64,000 nt of DNA from Tenrec ecaudatus (Eukaryota > Chordata > Mammalia > Afrosoricida > Tenrecidae). Positions 1-10,500 of the stretch are shown here, piece by piece. The notes below the pieces were generated by a model, which worked only from the letters and a program-made list of their open reading frames with translations, was not told where the DNA came from and made no database searches. The stretch's first letter is position 1, and each line of letters starts with the position of its first letter. The position numbers and the translations under genes were made by a program. The DNA lies in contig NC_134535.1 in NCBI RefSeq assembly GCF_050624435.1, forward strand, positions 126,963,731-127,027,730, in the 5' to 3' direction.

Positions 1-352
1 TTCAGCTGGTAGGGCTCACTTCCTGCAAGACATCCCTGAGGAGAAGTCACATGCAGTACCCGATGCAGCCCTGGGTACTGGAGCAGCTGTGTGGAGAACG
101 CTGCCAACGCTGAGATGCTTACATGCTCACTGACTCGGCTTTCCTCCTGCAGTCGGCATCATTGCGTCTGCTTTGTGAGATGGAGGAGGACTTTGTGGAT
201 TGGTGTTGGACATATGGGTTAATGATGGATTTGTGGGCTTGGGCAACACTAGGTTGGGATGTTTTCTTGATGTACACTTAACCTTTATATAAAACCCTCT
301 CTTATACATCAGTTTCTGAGGATTTGTTTCTTTAAAGTACCCAGACTAACAC
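1..352 (+). repeat. Dispersed repeat ending 'gactaacacag' (partial copy)
   Basis: Shares gctgagatgctt, ggcatcattgc, gacatatggg and the terminal tttgtttctttaaagtacccagactaacacag pattern with the copy at 40413–40773 and, inverted, with 43180–43700. It runs off the left edge. I relate the family by memory to an old mammalian retroposon terminus (ctagagaaccctgactaacaca type), but the name is uncertain. Confidence 0.55.
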
Positions 353-1400
353 AGTATCCTTTGAGAATCTGCTTTTGAAAGTGCAGTCATCTGCTGTGGT
401 GATTGTTTCATGTTGTTCATATGAAAGTGCTCATTTTGTGAAGTGGGGAATGGAGACAGGCAGTCTTCTCAGCCGCTCTCCTATCCGTGAATAGGTAGGC
501 TGTATCTAAACTTTCACTTTTACAAATGGTGTCCCCCTAAACATCTTGTAGGAGCCGGGGCGGCATAGCGGGTTCACGTTGGGCTGCTAACTGCAAGGCC
601 AGCAGTTCAAAACCAGCAGCCCCTCCACAGGAGAAAGGTGGGGCTTTCTACTCCCACGCAGAGCTCCAGCTCTACCCTTGAGTCCCTGTGAGGTGCCTGG
701 ACCTGAGGGCAGTGAGTGAACACCGTCTTGATGCGCAGTCTGTGCTTGCACAGGCCTGCCTTTCTGGAATGACTATTGGGCATGGGAGCTGCTGAGTCAC
801 GGGGCACGCACATTTTCCATTTTAACAAATGCTGGCAAGGTGCCTTCCAAACTGACAATTCACCCTCCCACGGGCAGTGGAAGGCGAGGGTGCGCTTCCT
901 CACAGTCTGCCAACATTCATCCTTTGGACGGTCTCACTGGGGGAAATGCTGTCTCCTTGATGTTCTGGGACATTCCTCTGGTTCTGGGGGAGGCCGTGCG
1001 TCTCCTCACTCTCATTTCCTCACTCACACCCTGTTTTTATTTCATCATTTGTGACTAATGTCGATTCATCCTCGTGTCACCACCACTGTATTGACGTCCA
1101 CTCTCGGCTCTGCCCTACGTCCCGTTTTCCTGATCCAGCCTGCAGGGAGGGATTCTGCCAGTCATGGGGATCCCTGTGGAGGTCTGCCGGTTTGTTCAGC
1201 TGAGAAAAGCCCCCTGGTGGTTGGGTAGGTCTCTCCAGTCCCTGCCTCCCAGATGTCATGAGACTTGAGGCCCATGTTGTACCTTATCTATTGGGTGTCA
1301 GCTAGGACTTGGGCAACTCCTAGATGTCTTCCGCTCTAGCGCCTAATGCCTCCCTAAGACGGCACTGACCTCCCATCAGGTCGGAGAGTCCTTCGGTGCA
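353..1400 (-). mobile_element. Old L1 fragment (ORF2/3′ region), interrupted by an AfroSINE
   Basis: Phrases such as tttcacttttacaaatggtg, aaggtgccttccaaactgac, cccacgggcagtggaaggcg and cagtctgccaacattcatcc are diverged L1M-type sequence in inverted orientation. An AfroSINE sits at about 546–720. No gene here; confidence falls beyond 1050. Confidence 0.5.
551..717 (+). repeat. AfroSINE copy
   Basis: tRNA-derived head and body: ggagccggggcggcatagcg, gggctgctaactgcaaggcc, agcagttcaaaaccagcagc, ggctttctactccca. Diverged 3′ part. Confidence 0.8.
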
Positions 1401-1404
1401 CATT

Positions 1405-1600
1405 GACTTATAAAAATTTTAAATAAAGTTTCCATAACATAAAAGTGAGCAGTTAGTTCTAAGTGTACAATTTGTGTGTTGTAGTGTATTCAGAGTTGTG
1501 CAACCATCACATTGATGGAGTCCCAGAACATTTACGTCACCCATCTCCAAAGACACCCATCTCCATCAGCAGTCATTCCCAGACCTGAGCCCCCACCCCA
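1405..1600 (-). mobile_element. Old L1 3′ end
   Basis: Inverted 3′-end phrases: taaataaagtttccataaca, agagttgtgcaaccatcaca, tggagtcccagaacatttac. The same ancient L1 terminus recurs at 26215–26400 and 23293–23355. Confidence 0.6.
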
Positions 1601-2394
1601 CCTCCTGCAGTCGTGAGATTCAGCCAGTCTGCACCGGTTCAGCAGAAACGATACCTAATTTTTTGAGTCTGGTGAACCAGTTGTTAAAATAGATTGTATC
1701 AGGGCTGTCTCGAAGGTGGACGGCTGGGCAGCTGCCTAGTGTGGACATCCCCCATTTCCACTCCTTCCCCTTCTTAACCTCCGTCCGTGCAACAGTGTAT
1801 GCTAAGTGCCTGTAGTGATGCTCACTCCGTCCCCGGGTATACAAAATGAGACCGGACTATGCTCACAATTTATTCATTCATTCATTTCAGAAAACGTATA
1901 CTTTTGATGAAATACTACATTTTCATTCCCTTGCATTTGTTCCTTTAATAAACAAACAGAATGTAAGGAGAAAGAGTGCCCAACAACCAGAGGGGGCGCC
2001 CTGTCCTTCTTTCAGCTTTGTGGTATGCCCCAGTTCCCACAAGAGATGATGAGTGAATTATGCAACTCCTGAAACTGCTCAAAGAGCTAAAAATTGCTGA
2101 AAGTTCAGCAGAAGCTGAAAGGGTCTTCCCCCCCCCCCAAACTGAACAGAATATGCTCAGAGAAGTCCCCTGTTTCTAATATACCAAACACAGTGACGAC
2201 TGTCTACCTGGCCTACCGCACTGGGAATGGCATCCTGTGTCTACAGTGAAAGGCTGTTTTAGGCTAAATCACACAGCCAATGATGCCTGGGTGAAAGCAA
2301 AGAACATTGAAAGTGAGGATGTCAGTCAAGAAGCGATAGAAAAAAAAAAAAAAGAAGGGTGGGGGGAAAAAGGAAAAAATATGCAATAGGAAAT
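1601..2394. other. Spacer without recognisable gene
   Basis: AT-rich spacer with a short tandem (ttcattcattcattt near 1875) and two homopolymers (C run near 2130, A run near 2341). No exon, RNA gene or named repeat recognised. Confidence 0.5.
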
Positions 2395-2925
2395 ATCTTA
2401 AATAATGGTTCACACAACTGCTGAAGCCAAAGTGGGTGAACAAGTAAATGTGGTGAAGAAAGCTGATGGTGCCCGGCTATCAAAAGAGATAGTGACTGGG
2501 GTCTTAAAGACTTGAAGATAAACAAGCGACCATCTAGCTCAGAAGCAACAAAGCCCACATGGAAGAACACACCAGCCTGTGTGATCGTGTGGTCCCAAAG
2601 GGATCAGTTATCAGGCATCAAAGAACAAAAAATCATATCAGAAGACAAGCGGGTGCATAAGCAAATGTGGCGAAGAAAGCTGATGGTGCCCGGCTATCAA
2701 AAGAGATAGTGACTGGGGTCTTAAAGGCTTGAAGATAAACAAGCGGCCATCTAGCTCAGAAGCAACAAAGCCCACATGGAAGAAGCACACCAGCCTGTGT
2801 GATCGTGTGGTCCCAAAGGGATCAGTTATCAGGCATCAAAGAACAAAAAAATCATATAATTGGCTGCACACCTCCATGATATGATCGCCGAAGACAAACG
2901 GGTGCATAAGCAAATGTGTGTGGGC
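2395..2925 (+). mobile_element. LINE 3′UTR fragment with tandem ~218-bp modules
   Basis: Two copies of a module (gatggtgcccggctatcaaa at 2464 and 2682; agctcagaagcaacaaagcc in each), followed by a third partial start near 2890. The same module is found in many LINE copies here. I assign it to an afrotherian L1 lineage from memory; an RTE origin cannot be excluded from this piece. Confidence 0.7.
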
Positions 2926-3530
2926 ACTGCAGATAAAGGGGAGCCGTCTTTCCTTGGGAGAGGAACGTTGTCAGTTTGTTCATCAGGCCGACATGGGAAA
3001 GCTTCTTTGGCTCTGGGAAACCTTGGGCCCCGACTTCTGCCACTCCTGGGACCTCCGTCTAATATGCATAATTCTGTGCTTCAGGCCGTCTGCTTCGCCG
3101 TTTTTATTGCAGGACCACAAGGGCCTTCACCAGTCAGACCTACTTGTGGAGCTGTGCATGACCGGCTCTATCAGCCCCTAAAGCGCTCACCTGATCCTGC
3201 CCACACAGCAGCTGTCTCTCCCATCCCCGCCATAGCTGTTGCCCATGAGACCTTTGGCCCTTCTCCCTACTGCCAAAAGGCAGGAATGATCCGTCTGGCT
3301 GAATGGAAGGTGGCGCCTGGCCAATTCCAACAGCTCACTCATGGCCTACACCTTCCTGCGAGCCAAAAGCCAGGTGTGCCCCTGCCTCGTCCAGCCCTGC
3401 CAATCAGGCTACTCAGCGCTCCCCACTTTGTGTCAGGGCTACTGGGCATTTTGTAGTAGTCTGGCAGCCTTCATTTCCAATAAAGCCTGTTTTTCTATCA
3501 GCTATATGCACGAATGTTTTCCAGAGATTT
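2926..3530 (+). other. Unidentified GC-richer segment ending in AATAAA
   Basis: About 600 bp directly after a LINE fragment, more GC-rich than its surroundings, with AATAAA at 3480–3485 (ccaataaagcctgttt). It contains a 198-codon ORF (2860–3456) that I cannot match to a protein and that starts inside LINE sequence. It could be an old LTR fragment or the tail of an unknown retroposed transcript. Confidence 0.3.
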
Positions 3531-4037
3531 ATGGGAAAATGTAATGGAAAGATCCTGGCATCTTCCACAAACATTTTAGAGACCTTTAATGTGTATGTAC
3601 GACTAGACATATAATTATATGTATGAGGTTACTTGTATGCATGTATATTCACATATGCAATATGTGGGCAATTATAATTCCTAGGCATATCCATACACCT
3701 TGTGAATTTGGTGTTCTGGGTTTAAGGGTTAAGAGCACAGTCTTGCAATAGTTCATAACAGTTGTACTGCACACTAGTTTGTTGAACAGTGTCTGGGGCC
3801 GTAGAAGCTTATGAGCAGTTCTCAACTGTGATCTCTGTTCAAAAGAGAAAGAAGGAAGCCACAGAGCCCAGAGAAGACCACTTTATCTACAGGCTGGCTC
3901 CCCAGAGACCAGCACAACGAGATGAAGCCTGACGACTAGATCACGGCTACAGAAGATGGATCCTGATAAGAGTCGAAGAAAAATGTGGATTAACTTAAAT
4001 ACTGAAAACATCCAGGCCTAAAAAAAATCCAGGCTTA
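3531..4037. other. Spacer, weak old-repeat traces
   Basis: AT-rich. A weak MIR-like phrase (gggtttaagggttaagagca) near 3718. Nothing else assigned. Confidence 0.3.
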
Positions 4038-4214
4038 GTGGGGAACAGGGAGGGAGGGGGTAAAATGAACTGATGCCAAGGCTTTAAGTGGAGAGCAAAT
4101 GTTTTGAGAATGATGAGGGCAACAAATGTACAAATGTGTTTTACACAATTGATGTGTGTATGGATTGTGATAAGAGTTGTATGAGCCTCCAATAAAATGA
4201 TTTAAAAAAAAAAC
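4038..4214 (+). mobile_element. 5′-truncated LINE 3′ end with target duplication
   Basis: The common tail is present (tgataagagttgtatgagcc, then caataaaatgatttaaaaaaa). A 10-bp direct repeat tccaggctta flanks it (4028–4037, 4215–4224). Only about 180 bp of the element was copied. Confidence 0.8.
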
Positions 4215-4589
4215 TCCAGGCTTACTGGATCCACTTGAGTAGAGGAATTCCCTGGACCATTGCCCAGGGAAATTACACCTGAGATTCTTTAAGTCTCAGA
4301 TTATCTTTTAGCTAAGTCAGAGTGTCTCATAAAACTGATACGCGGGTGGCCTCACAATCTGTTGCAAATGTCTAAGGTCTGTTCACTGGGTTTCCCACTC
4401 GCCTATAGGAGGTCGCAGGGTTAACAATCTCGCTAACACAGGAGCAGGGGCTTCCCAGAAGGTGGGACACAGTGCGAGGCACGTCAAACAGTGTTCCTGA
4501 GTAACTAGAGTACAAACTGCTCAATGAGAGCCGAAGTTGCTGTGTAAGCACTCACCCAAACAAGAAGACATTCTTCAAGACAGAAGTAA

Positions 4590-7536
4590 AAGCACATAAA
4601 AACGTTTACTCTTTAGAAGACCGGGAAACTGGGTGAAAGTTGCTCAAGCCAGCTGAGTTAGAGAAACACGTGTTAGAGAAACACGGTGCCTTCCATCATA
4701 CAGATCATGGATGTATTTTTAAAAAGGCAACAGACCAACAGGTATTTGACAGAGAGGACGGGGCCCCCACAAACCCCTGCACAGCAGGGCTGGGAACAGG
4801 CGAGGTGAGCTCAGGACGGGTGTCTGCGAGCGGATGCGCGGCGGATGGGCGTGGTGTTCTTGGGTGTCTCATCTTCTGTCATCTCGGCAGAAAGCTCTAA
4901 GGAGAGAATTGGGGGAGTGAGGAAACGCCGAGTCACGCACAGGGTGAGCACAGGACCTCGGAGAACAGAGAGCTCAGCCCAGACCACCACACAGAGCGAG
5001 AACCAGGGTGCACTGCAGGGAGATGTCCTGGGCCCCACAGTGGGACCCCGTCAACCCAGCCTGACCCCCCCCACGCTGGCTTCCTTCGGGGCAAGTCCAG
5101 GAGGGAGCGCCTACCTTCCTCACTGGACTCATCACTTGAGAAGACAATTTTGGGTTTCCTTTTAGACGCCCGCGGCTGGGTGTTTGGATGGCGACGGCCA
5201 GTACGGCGGGTGTTGGGCGTCACAAAGTCATTGTCGGAAGCAGCAGAGGCCACGCGCTGGCATCTAGAGACTGAAAACGCAGGCGACAGGAGTTAAAGGA
5301 AGATGAGAAGAATGTGGGCCCTGGTGTTCCCCCACTCAATCCCCGGGGCAGCCTCACACACCGACAGAGTGTTTCTTGGTGGCTGATGGGGCACTCTGGC
5401 TCCCACCCTGGCCAACCTCAAGTTCTTCTACTGCCTCCAAGCCCCGCGTGTGACAGGCGCGCAGCTTCTGCTCAAATTCATCTATCAAAGTCTGGAGGGG
5501 AAGGGGAGGCGAAGAGCATGATTGGAAACATTGCTATCTCTATGATTAAAAAGACAGGAAGTAGAGACAGATAGCTCTATCTTAGGCTGTGTCTGCTAAC
5601 TAGGTTGCAATAGATTTGGGAGCAAGATAAGACAGTCATGTAGGAGCCTTCGATAGCTGCTTGGGGGTGCAGGCAGCTCACCTTGCCCTCAGGCTTGGCC
5701 CCCCGCCGCAGCTTGCCCACAATCAACAAGAACGCACTGAAGATGGCGGGGTCCGACAGCTTATCCCCAAAGCAATCAAAATTGTCAAGCATCTTCCGCA
5801 GGCCTCGCTCTGTGAGGGGCAGCTGAGACACGCTATAGGCCAGGTCCCGGTACTGCCTCTCAGTTCTGCACAGAAGGGCTTTGTGAGGGGCTGGCATGTG
5901 GGAAGCCCACACATTCTCCTCTGCCCCCCACGGATCTAGAGGCACCCCCGGGGGGTAGGGGTCTCTCCCCCCTCCTGCAGGGGCCCTGGCACCCAGTGCA
6001 CAGACAGACAGAGTACCGGGCAGTGCGGAAGCGCTGACACAGCTTCTCCACCAGGCTCTCTGTCTGCTTGTCCTTGGTGATGTAGGAGAGGAGCTGCCTG
6101 CAGAGGGAGAGGGGAGGCGGGATGGCCCGGGGCCGCTAGTTGCAGTCACTTAGGAGTCTGGACTGCCATGGCCCCTGCCTGCATCCGTTCCTCTTGCCCT
6201 CTCCTACCCCCCAGAGGAGGGTCCCCTTTAATTTTCAACCCCCAAGTAACTTTGGTGAATGGAACCAGCACCACCTGAGCTACCCCTTTAGGGATAAGTC
6301 CTTCTTAGGAAAACCAGGAGCAAGTATTGGTGTTCTTTAATAAAATAGGAAAGGGGCCCAGAGGTTAAGTTACTGCTAAAGGCCTTCCAGATAATAGAAC
6401 AAGAGCAGGAACTGAAGCAGGCTGATGGAATTCCTGGCTCGGAGAAACACATGCCGGCAGGCCCAACGAGCTTACTTCATGATGGTGTGGAACGGCTCCT
6501 CCTCCACCCCACCCTCCGGGTCCGACAGGCGGCTGATGATGTCCGGCAGGAGGTTGTAGATTGCGTTGCCCTGGAAGAGGCAATGGTCATCAAGGGGTGA
6601 GGCCACCGGCAGTCTTTGGCAACAAACCCTAAGAGGGTCCCGCCGCCTCCTCACCTTGTGGGAGAGCTCATTGAAGAAGTTCTTGGCCAGGGCCGCGATC
6701 TGAGGCTCGGGGTCGGTGAGCAGCACAGCCATCTCGCTCACCTGGCCCTTCACCTTCACCATGTCCTTCAGGATCAGGTGGGTCATCACCAGCCCTGCTG
6801 TTTTCCGCACTTGCTGAGCCGGGTCTCGGAGGCTAGGGAAGAGATGTCTGGTCAGGTCACGGGGGCCACCACTTGTGCAACCAAGCTTCAGACAAAGGGC
6901 TACTCAGCCCAGGGACCACCCACTGACCCTGGAGACTGAGAGGCAGCCTCGGGGATCCCCACACGACTGGGCCCAGAGCTCTCGTGGTCTCTTACCGAGC
7001 GTAGAGGTGAGGCGTCCAGGGGTCCACCAGGTTGGGAAATCGGATAGCCAGATCCCCAGCGGCAACCATGAGGTTGGAGCGGACAATGGGGAGAGCAGAC
7101 TTCTCCAGCAGGGTGAACAGAAGCCGAAGCTGGGAGTCGCAGAAAGTGGCACTGGGAGCAAGAAGAGGACTGTCAGGGAAGTGGAGTCACCTGTAACCTG
7201 AGAGGCTGGCCACAGCCCGGGCCTACCTGACCATGCAGAACTTGCCCAGGGCCAGAGCCGCGGCTGCTGAGAGGTCCGGGTTGCCGTAGACACCAGGGCT
7301 GTTGCAGACTTTGAGCAGAAGGGGCACAAAGGCGGCCAGGACCTGCTTGCCTGTTGGAGGGACAACTTGGCTTTGCTACTGGCCGTCTCTGGGGCAGACC
7401 AGGTTCCGCACCAACCCCTCTCACCCTCCAACAGCTCCAGCTCGCAGATGCTCCGGATGAGTTCAGCCTCTGTGTCATCGGCAGTGGCCCCCACCAGCCC
7501 CAGCTCCTCCTCCATGGTGGTCTCAGAGCTTGTGTT
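4590..7536 (-). CDS. NCAPD2: NCAPD2 exons 23–32, stop codon and 3′UTR
   Basis: Exon 23 is 7425–7536 (MEEELGLVGATADDTEAELI). Exon 24 is 7227–7350. Exon 25 is 6996–7151 (IVRSNLMVAAGDLAIRFPNL). Exon 26 is 6655–6832 (KTAGLVMTHLILKDMVKVKG). Exon 27 is 6476–6570 (GNAIYNLLPDIISRLSDPEG). Exon 28 is 6017–6097 (QLLSYITKDKQTESLVEKLC). Exon 29 is 5682–5865 (GLRKMLDNFDCFGDKLSDPA). Exon 30 is 5362–5491 (TLIDEFEQKLRACHTRGLEA). Exon 31 is 5115–5270 (ASAASDNDFVTPNTRR). Exon 32 starts at 4896 with TGA at 4813–4811. Exons 24–29 hold the most conserved part, the condensin/cohesin HEAT block (Cnd1 family). Exons 30–32 form a charged, probably disordered tail with basic clusters suited to nuclear import and TP phosphosites. 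Introns here are short, mostly 75–450 bp. Confidence 0.95.
4605..4610 (-). terminator. NCAPD2: Probable NCAPD2 poly(A) signal, variant AGTAAA
   Basis: On the minus strand AGTAAA lies about 200 nt after the stop codon, and is followed by a T-rich stretch. No AATAAA or ATTAAA occurs between the stop and this point. AGTAAA is a known weaker signal variant. The 3′ end is inferred at about 4585–4595. Confidence 0.5.
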
Positions 7537-10500
7537 CTAAAAGGAAAGCAGCAGGGGCGCATGGGTGAACAAGGACAGCACTTCTGAACTTCACCGCCAC
7601 GAGTGGACCCGCCTGAGGGCGAGTTCTGCGACACCCTTCAGAGGACTGCCACATGTTGTCAATAAAGAGGGAGGGTTCCCGAATCCTGAAAACACGCTCC
7701 TTATTTGTTCAAAGTTGCCAAAACAGGTTTCTACATTTCTTTGTAACTCCTTCTCACAGAAGATACATAACTCCCTGTACAGAGCCAGCAAACAAGATCA
7801 GGCTATGCTGGACAATGGCTCAAGGTCACAGAGGTGGGCAGGCATCCCATTCTGCAAGGCAAGGCTTGGTGCCCTACTTGTCTGCGGACATTGCCCTGTC
7901 TCCAGTGGCGAGCACACACAGGTGCTAGTGGCCTGGGCTAGACAGCGGCTCTGCTTTGTGTGCTGAGGTTCCTTAACTTGCTTGCCTGTATGTACCACTG
8001 GGGACAGGCTGTTCCATCTCTGGTGGCATGAGTCTTCCCCTAGAGAGCAGCGGCAAGGTGGCAGCTGCATCTCTGTGCACGAACAGCTTCTCCACTGACA
8101 AGAGGAGCTGAACCCAAACCCCGGGGCCCCGCTCACCTTCTCCTTTGGCCGATTAGTCTTGTGCTCCTGTTCTTCCCGAAGGCCACGGCGGCGGCACAGC
8201 TCTCCACTCACAGCCTGCTCCAGATGGACCAGCTGCTGCAGAGCCACGTCCCCAGCCAGGGACAGCAGGTTCATCAGCAGGTAAGTGGGGAGCATAGGGA
8301 TCTCTTCTGGAGCAGGGGGAGAGGGGAGCCAAGGAGAAAGAGACGTAGGTGAGTCTGGCCCGGCTGAGCCCAGATCTTCCCCCTGGACATGTGCTACTCA
8401 AACTAGTGCGGAAGCAAAAGATGGGGTGGGCGGATGGGGTTGGTTCTCTGGGTCTACTTGAATGACAAAAATAGAAGTCCTTTCTGCTTTTCTAGCTTAA
8501 ACGAGAGTGTGGCCGAGGGTGTAAGGGGTTGCCGCAGCAAGTGGTGGTGGTGGAGTGGCTGCTGGCCCAGCTGGACAAGTGGCCTAACTGGCTGCCCCCA
8601 CTGGGCCCTTACCCATCTTGCCCCACTTACTCTGATCCTCCTGGGAAGGGCTCTTCTCCTCCAGCTTCCCCAGGGCCTGTTTGGCACAGCTCTGCAGTAT
8701 GTGGGCACAGATCACCTCAGGGCCCTCTGCCAGCTGGTAAATGAGGGCCACGGCGCCCTCTTTGAATGGGATCCAGAGTGGGTCTGGGAGGACAAAGCCT
8801 GGCGGTAGATGGGAGAAGCTGTCCACTGCCCAGAAAGGACGCGGTTCTGCCCACAGCCTTTCCTAACAGCTCACCTCTCGTGACCATCGCCCCCAGGCGC
8901 TCAAACAACGTGTGCTCTTGAGGCAGTCGGAAGGGAGGGTGGCGGTTCCCCAGAGAGGGCTGTAGAGAAGACGAGAGAAGACAGGACAGGGCGTGGGTCT
9001 GTGTGCACACGGTGCACAAGGTGGCTAGGGGCGTCTCCATTCCCCTGAGTGATAACCACTCACATACCTTTCTCCGGTCGGAGATGTTGGCAATGGCATA
9101 GCACACCTGCTGGGCTAACTGGTAATCCTGCGGAACCTTCTCTTCTAGTCCTATGTGCACCAGTGTGTCCAAGTTGCTTCTCACAATGTCTGGGTTTCCA
9201 CTGAAAGAAAGAAGACAGAGTTACAGGCTGCCTCTGCTGGGGACAGTGCTACTGCAGGTAAGCACCAGCAGGCAAAGCCAGGCCCCAAGAGCCTGTCTGA
9301 CACGGGGGTAACTCGAGTTCCTCCCGCTCTACTGAGTGCCAATTTTCACTAGGCGAGGGGGGAGGGGAGGGAGCTGGCACTCTTCATGTTTATATTCCAT
9401 TTAGGCAACCAGCTCACAGAGCTCAGCTGGGCTGCCTGCTAGTACTGAAGGAAAGGAAGCCTTCCCAGGTCCTCCCTCCTTCCCTCACCGTGCCATCATG
9501 CCCAGCAGCGTGACGGAGCAGCAGCGCTCCAGAGGAGAACAGGGGGCCTTCTCAGCCGCACGCTCCCATAGCAGCTGCGTCACTGCCGGCCTCAATTCAT
9601 CCTTCTGCACAAACTCACAGACCTGAAGAGGGAAGATAAGGGCTCGGGCTACTTTTAATCCCAAAAAACAATCCCCCTTCCTTATCCTTGGCCCACTTTG
9701 CTGGCAAGAATGTGGAGAACCTGAAGTGGGCGAAAACAACACGTAAGAACAGGACAAAAGAGAAGTGGGGCAGCCCCTTTCTCTGGACTGATCCTCTGCT
9801 ACTGTTCTTCTGGGGCCTTCATTCTACTTCCGTGGCGGGGACAAGTGAGACGGACTTCCGAGTTCCCGCAGGCAACGTCTAGTAGGTGCTCTTGCCGTCA
9901 CCACACTCAAAGGTCTAAAATGGCACTGAGCACCCTCCCTTGCCTCTTCATTTTGCTAGTGGTGCCTAACATTTGTTTTACCCACCATCACTGAGTCCTT
10001 CCGAGTCTCCCTTTACGACTGGTCCGAGTCTGGGCCCTGCTGCTCGCTCTCGCCACAGCCTTCATCTGGTGTCCACCCATCTCCCATGTGCTATGCTGGC
10101 TCTCCTCCTTCCTACCAGGATCCCTGCCTCACTCTGACACCTTTCCTCTGCCCACGGCCCCACCAGGCCTTCTCTCTTCTGCAGTGAGAAACACATGGCC
10201 GGCAGAGTGCTCCTCCCAGTGGAAGGTGGCGGTCAACACCACCAACACCCTTTGTCTCCCAAAGCAGCCTTGCTTTACTGTGACGCTGGTGTCCCAGGCT
10301 AAGGAGGTTAGAGACCGAGACATTTCTCCTGCAGGCATCTAGGAACTTTCAGAATTTAGTTCCAAACCAGTCTCAATGTTGTTACGATTTCCAGGTGACC
10401 ATCTTAGGGGCAAAGACACAATCGCCTGTCTTGCCCAATGGGCCGTGCTCTTTCTGTCTGAAATGCTCTCCCCATCCTTTTTCCTTCACGAAATCCCTCA

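Noticed and set aside
2860-3456. 198-codon ORF near the left end
   Set aside because: It starts inside a LINE 3′UTR fragment and matches no protein known to me. Kept only as an unidentified segment.
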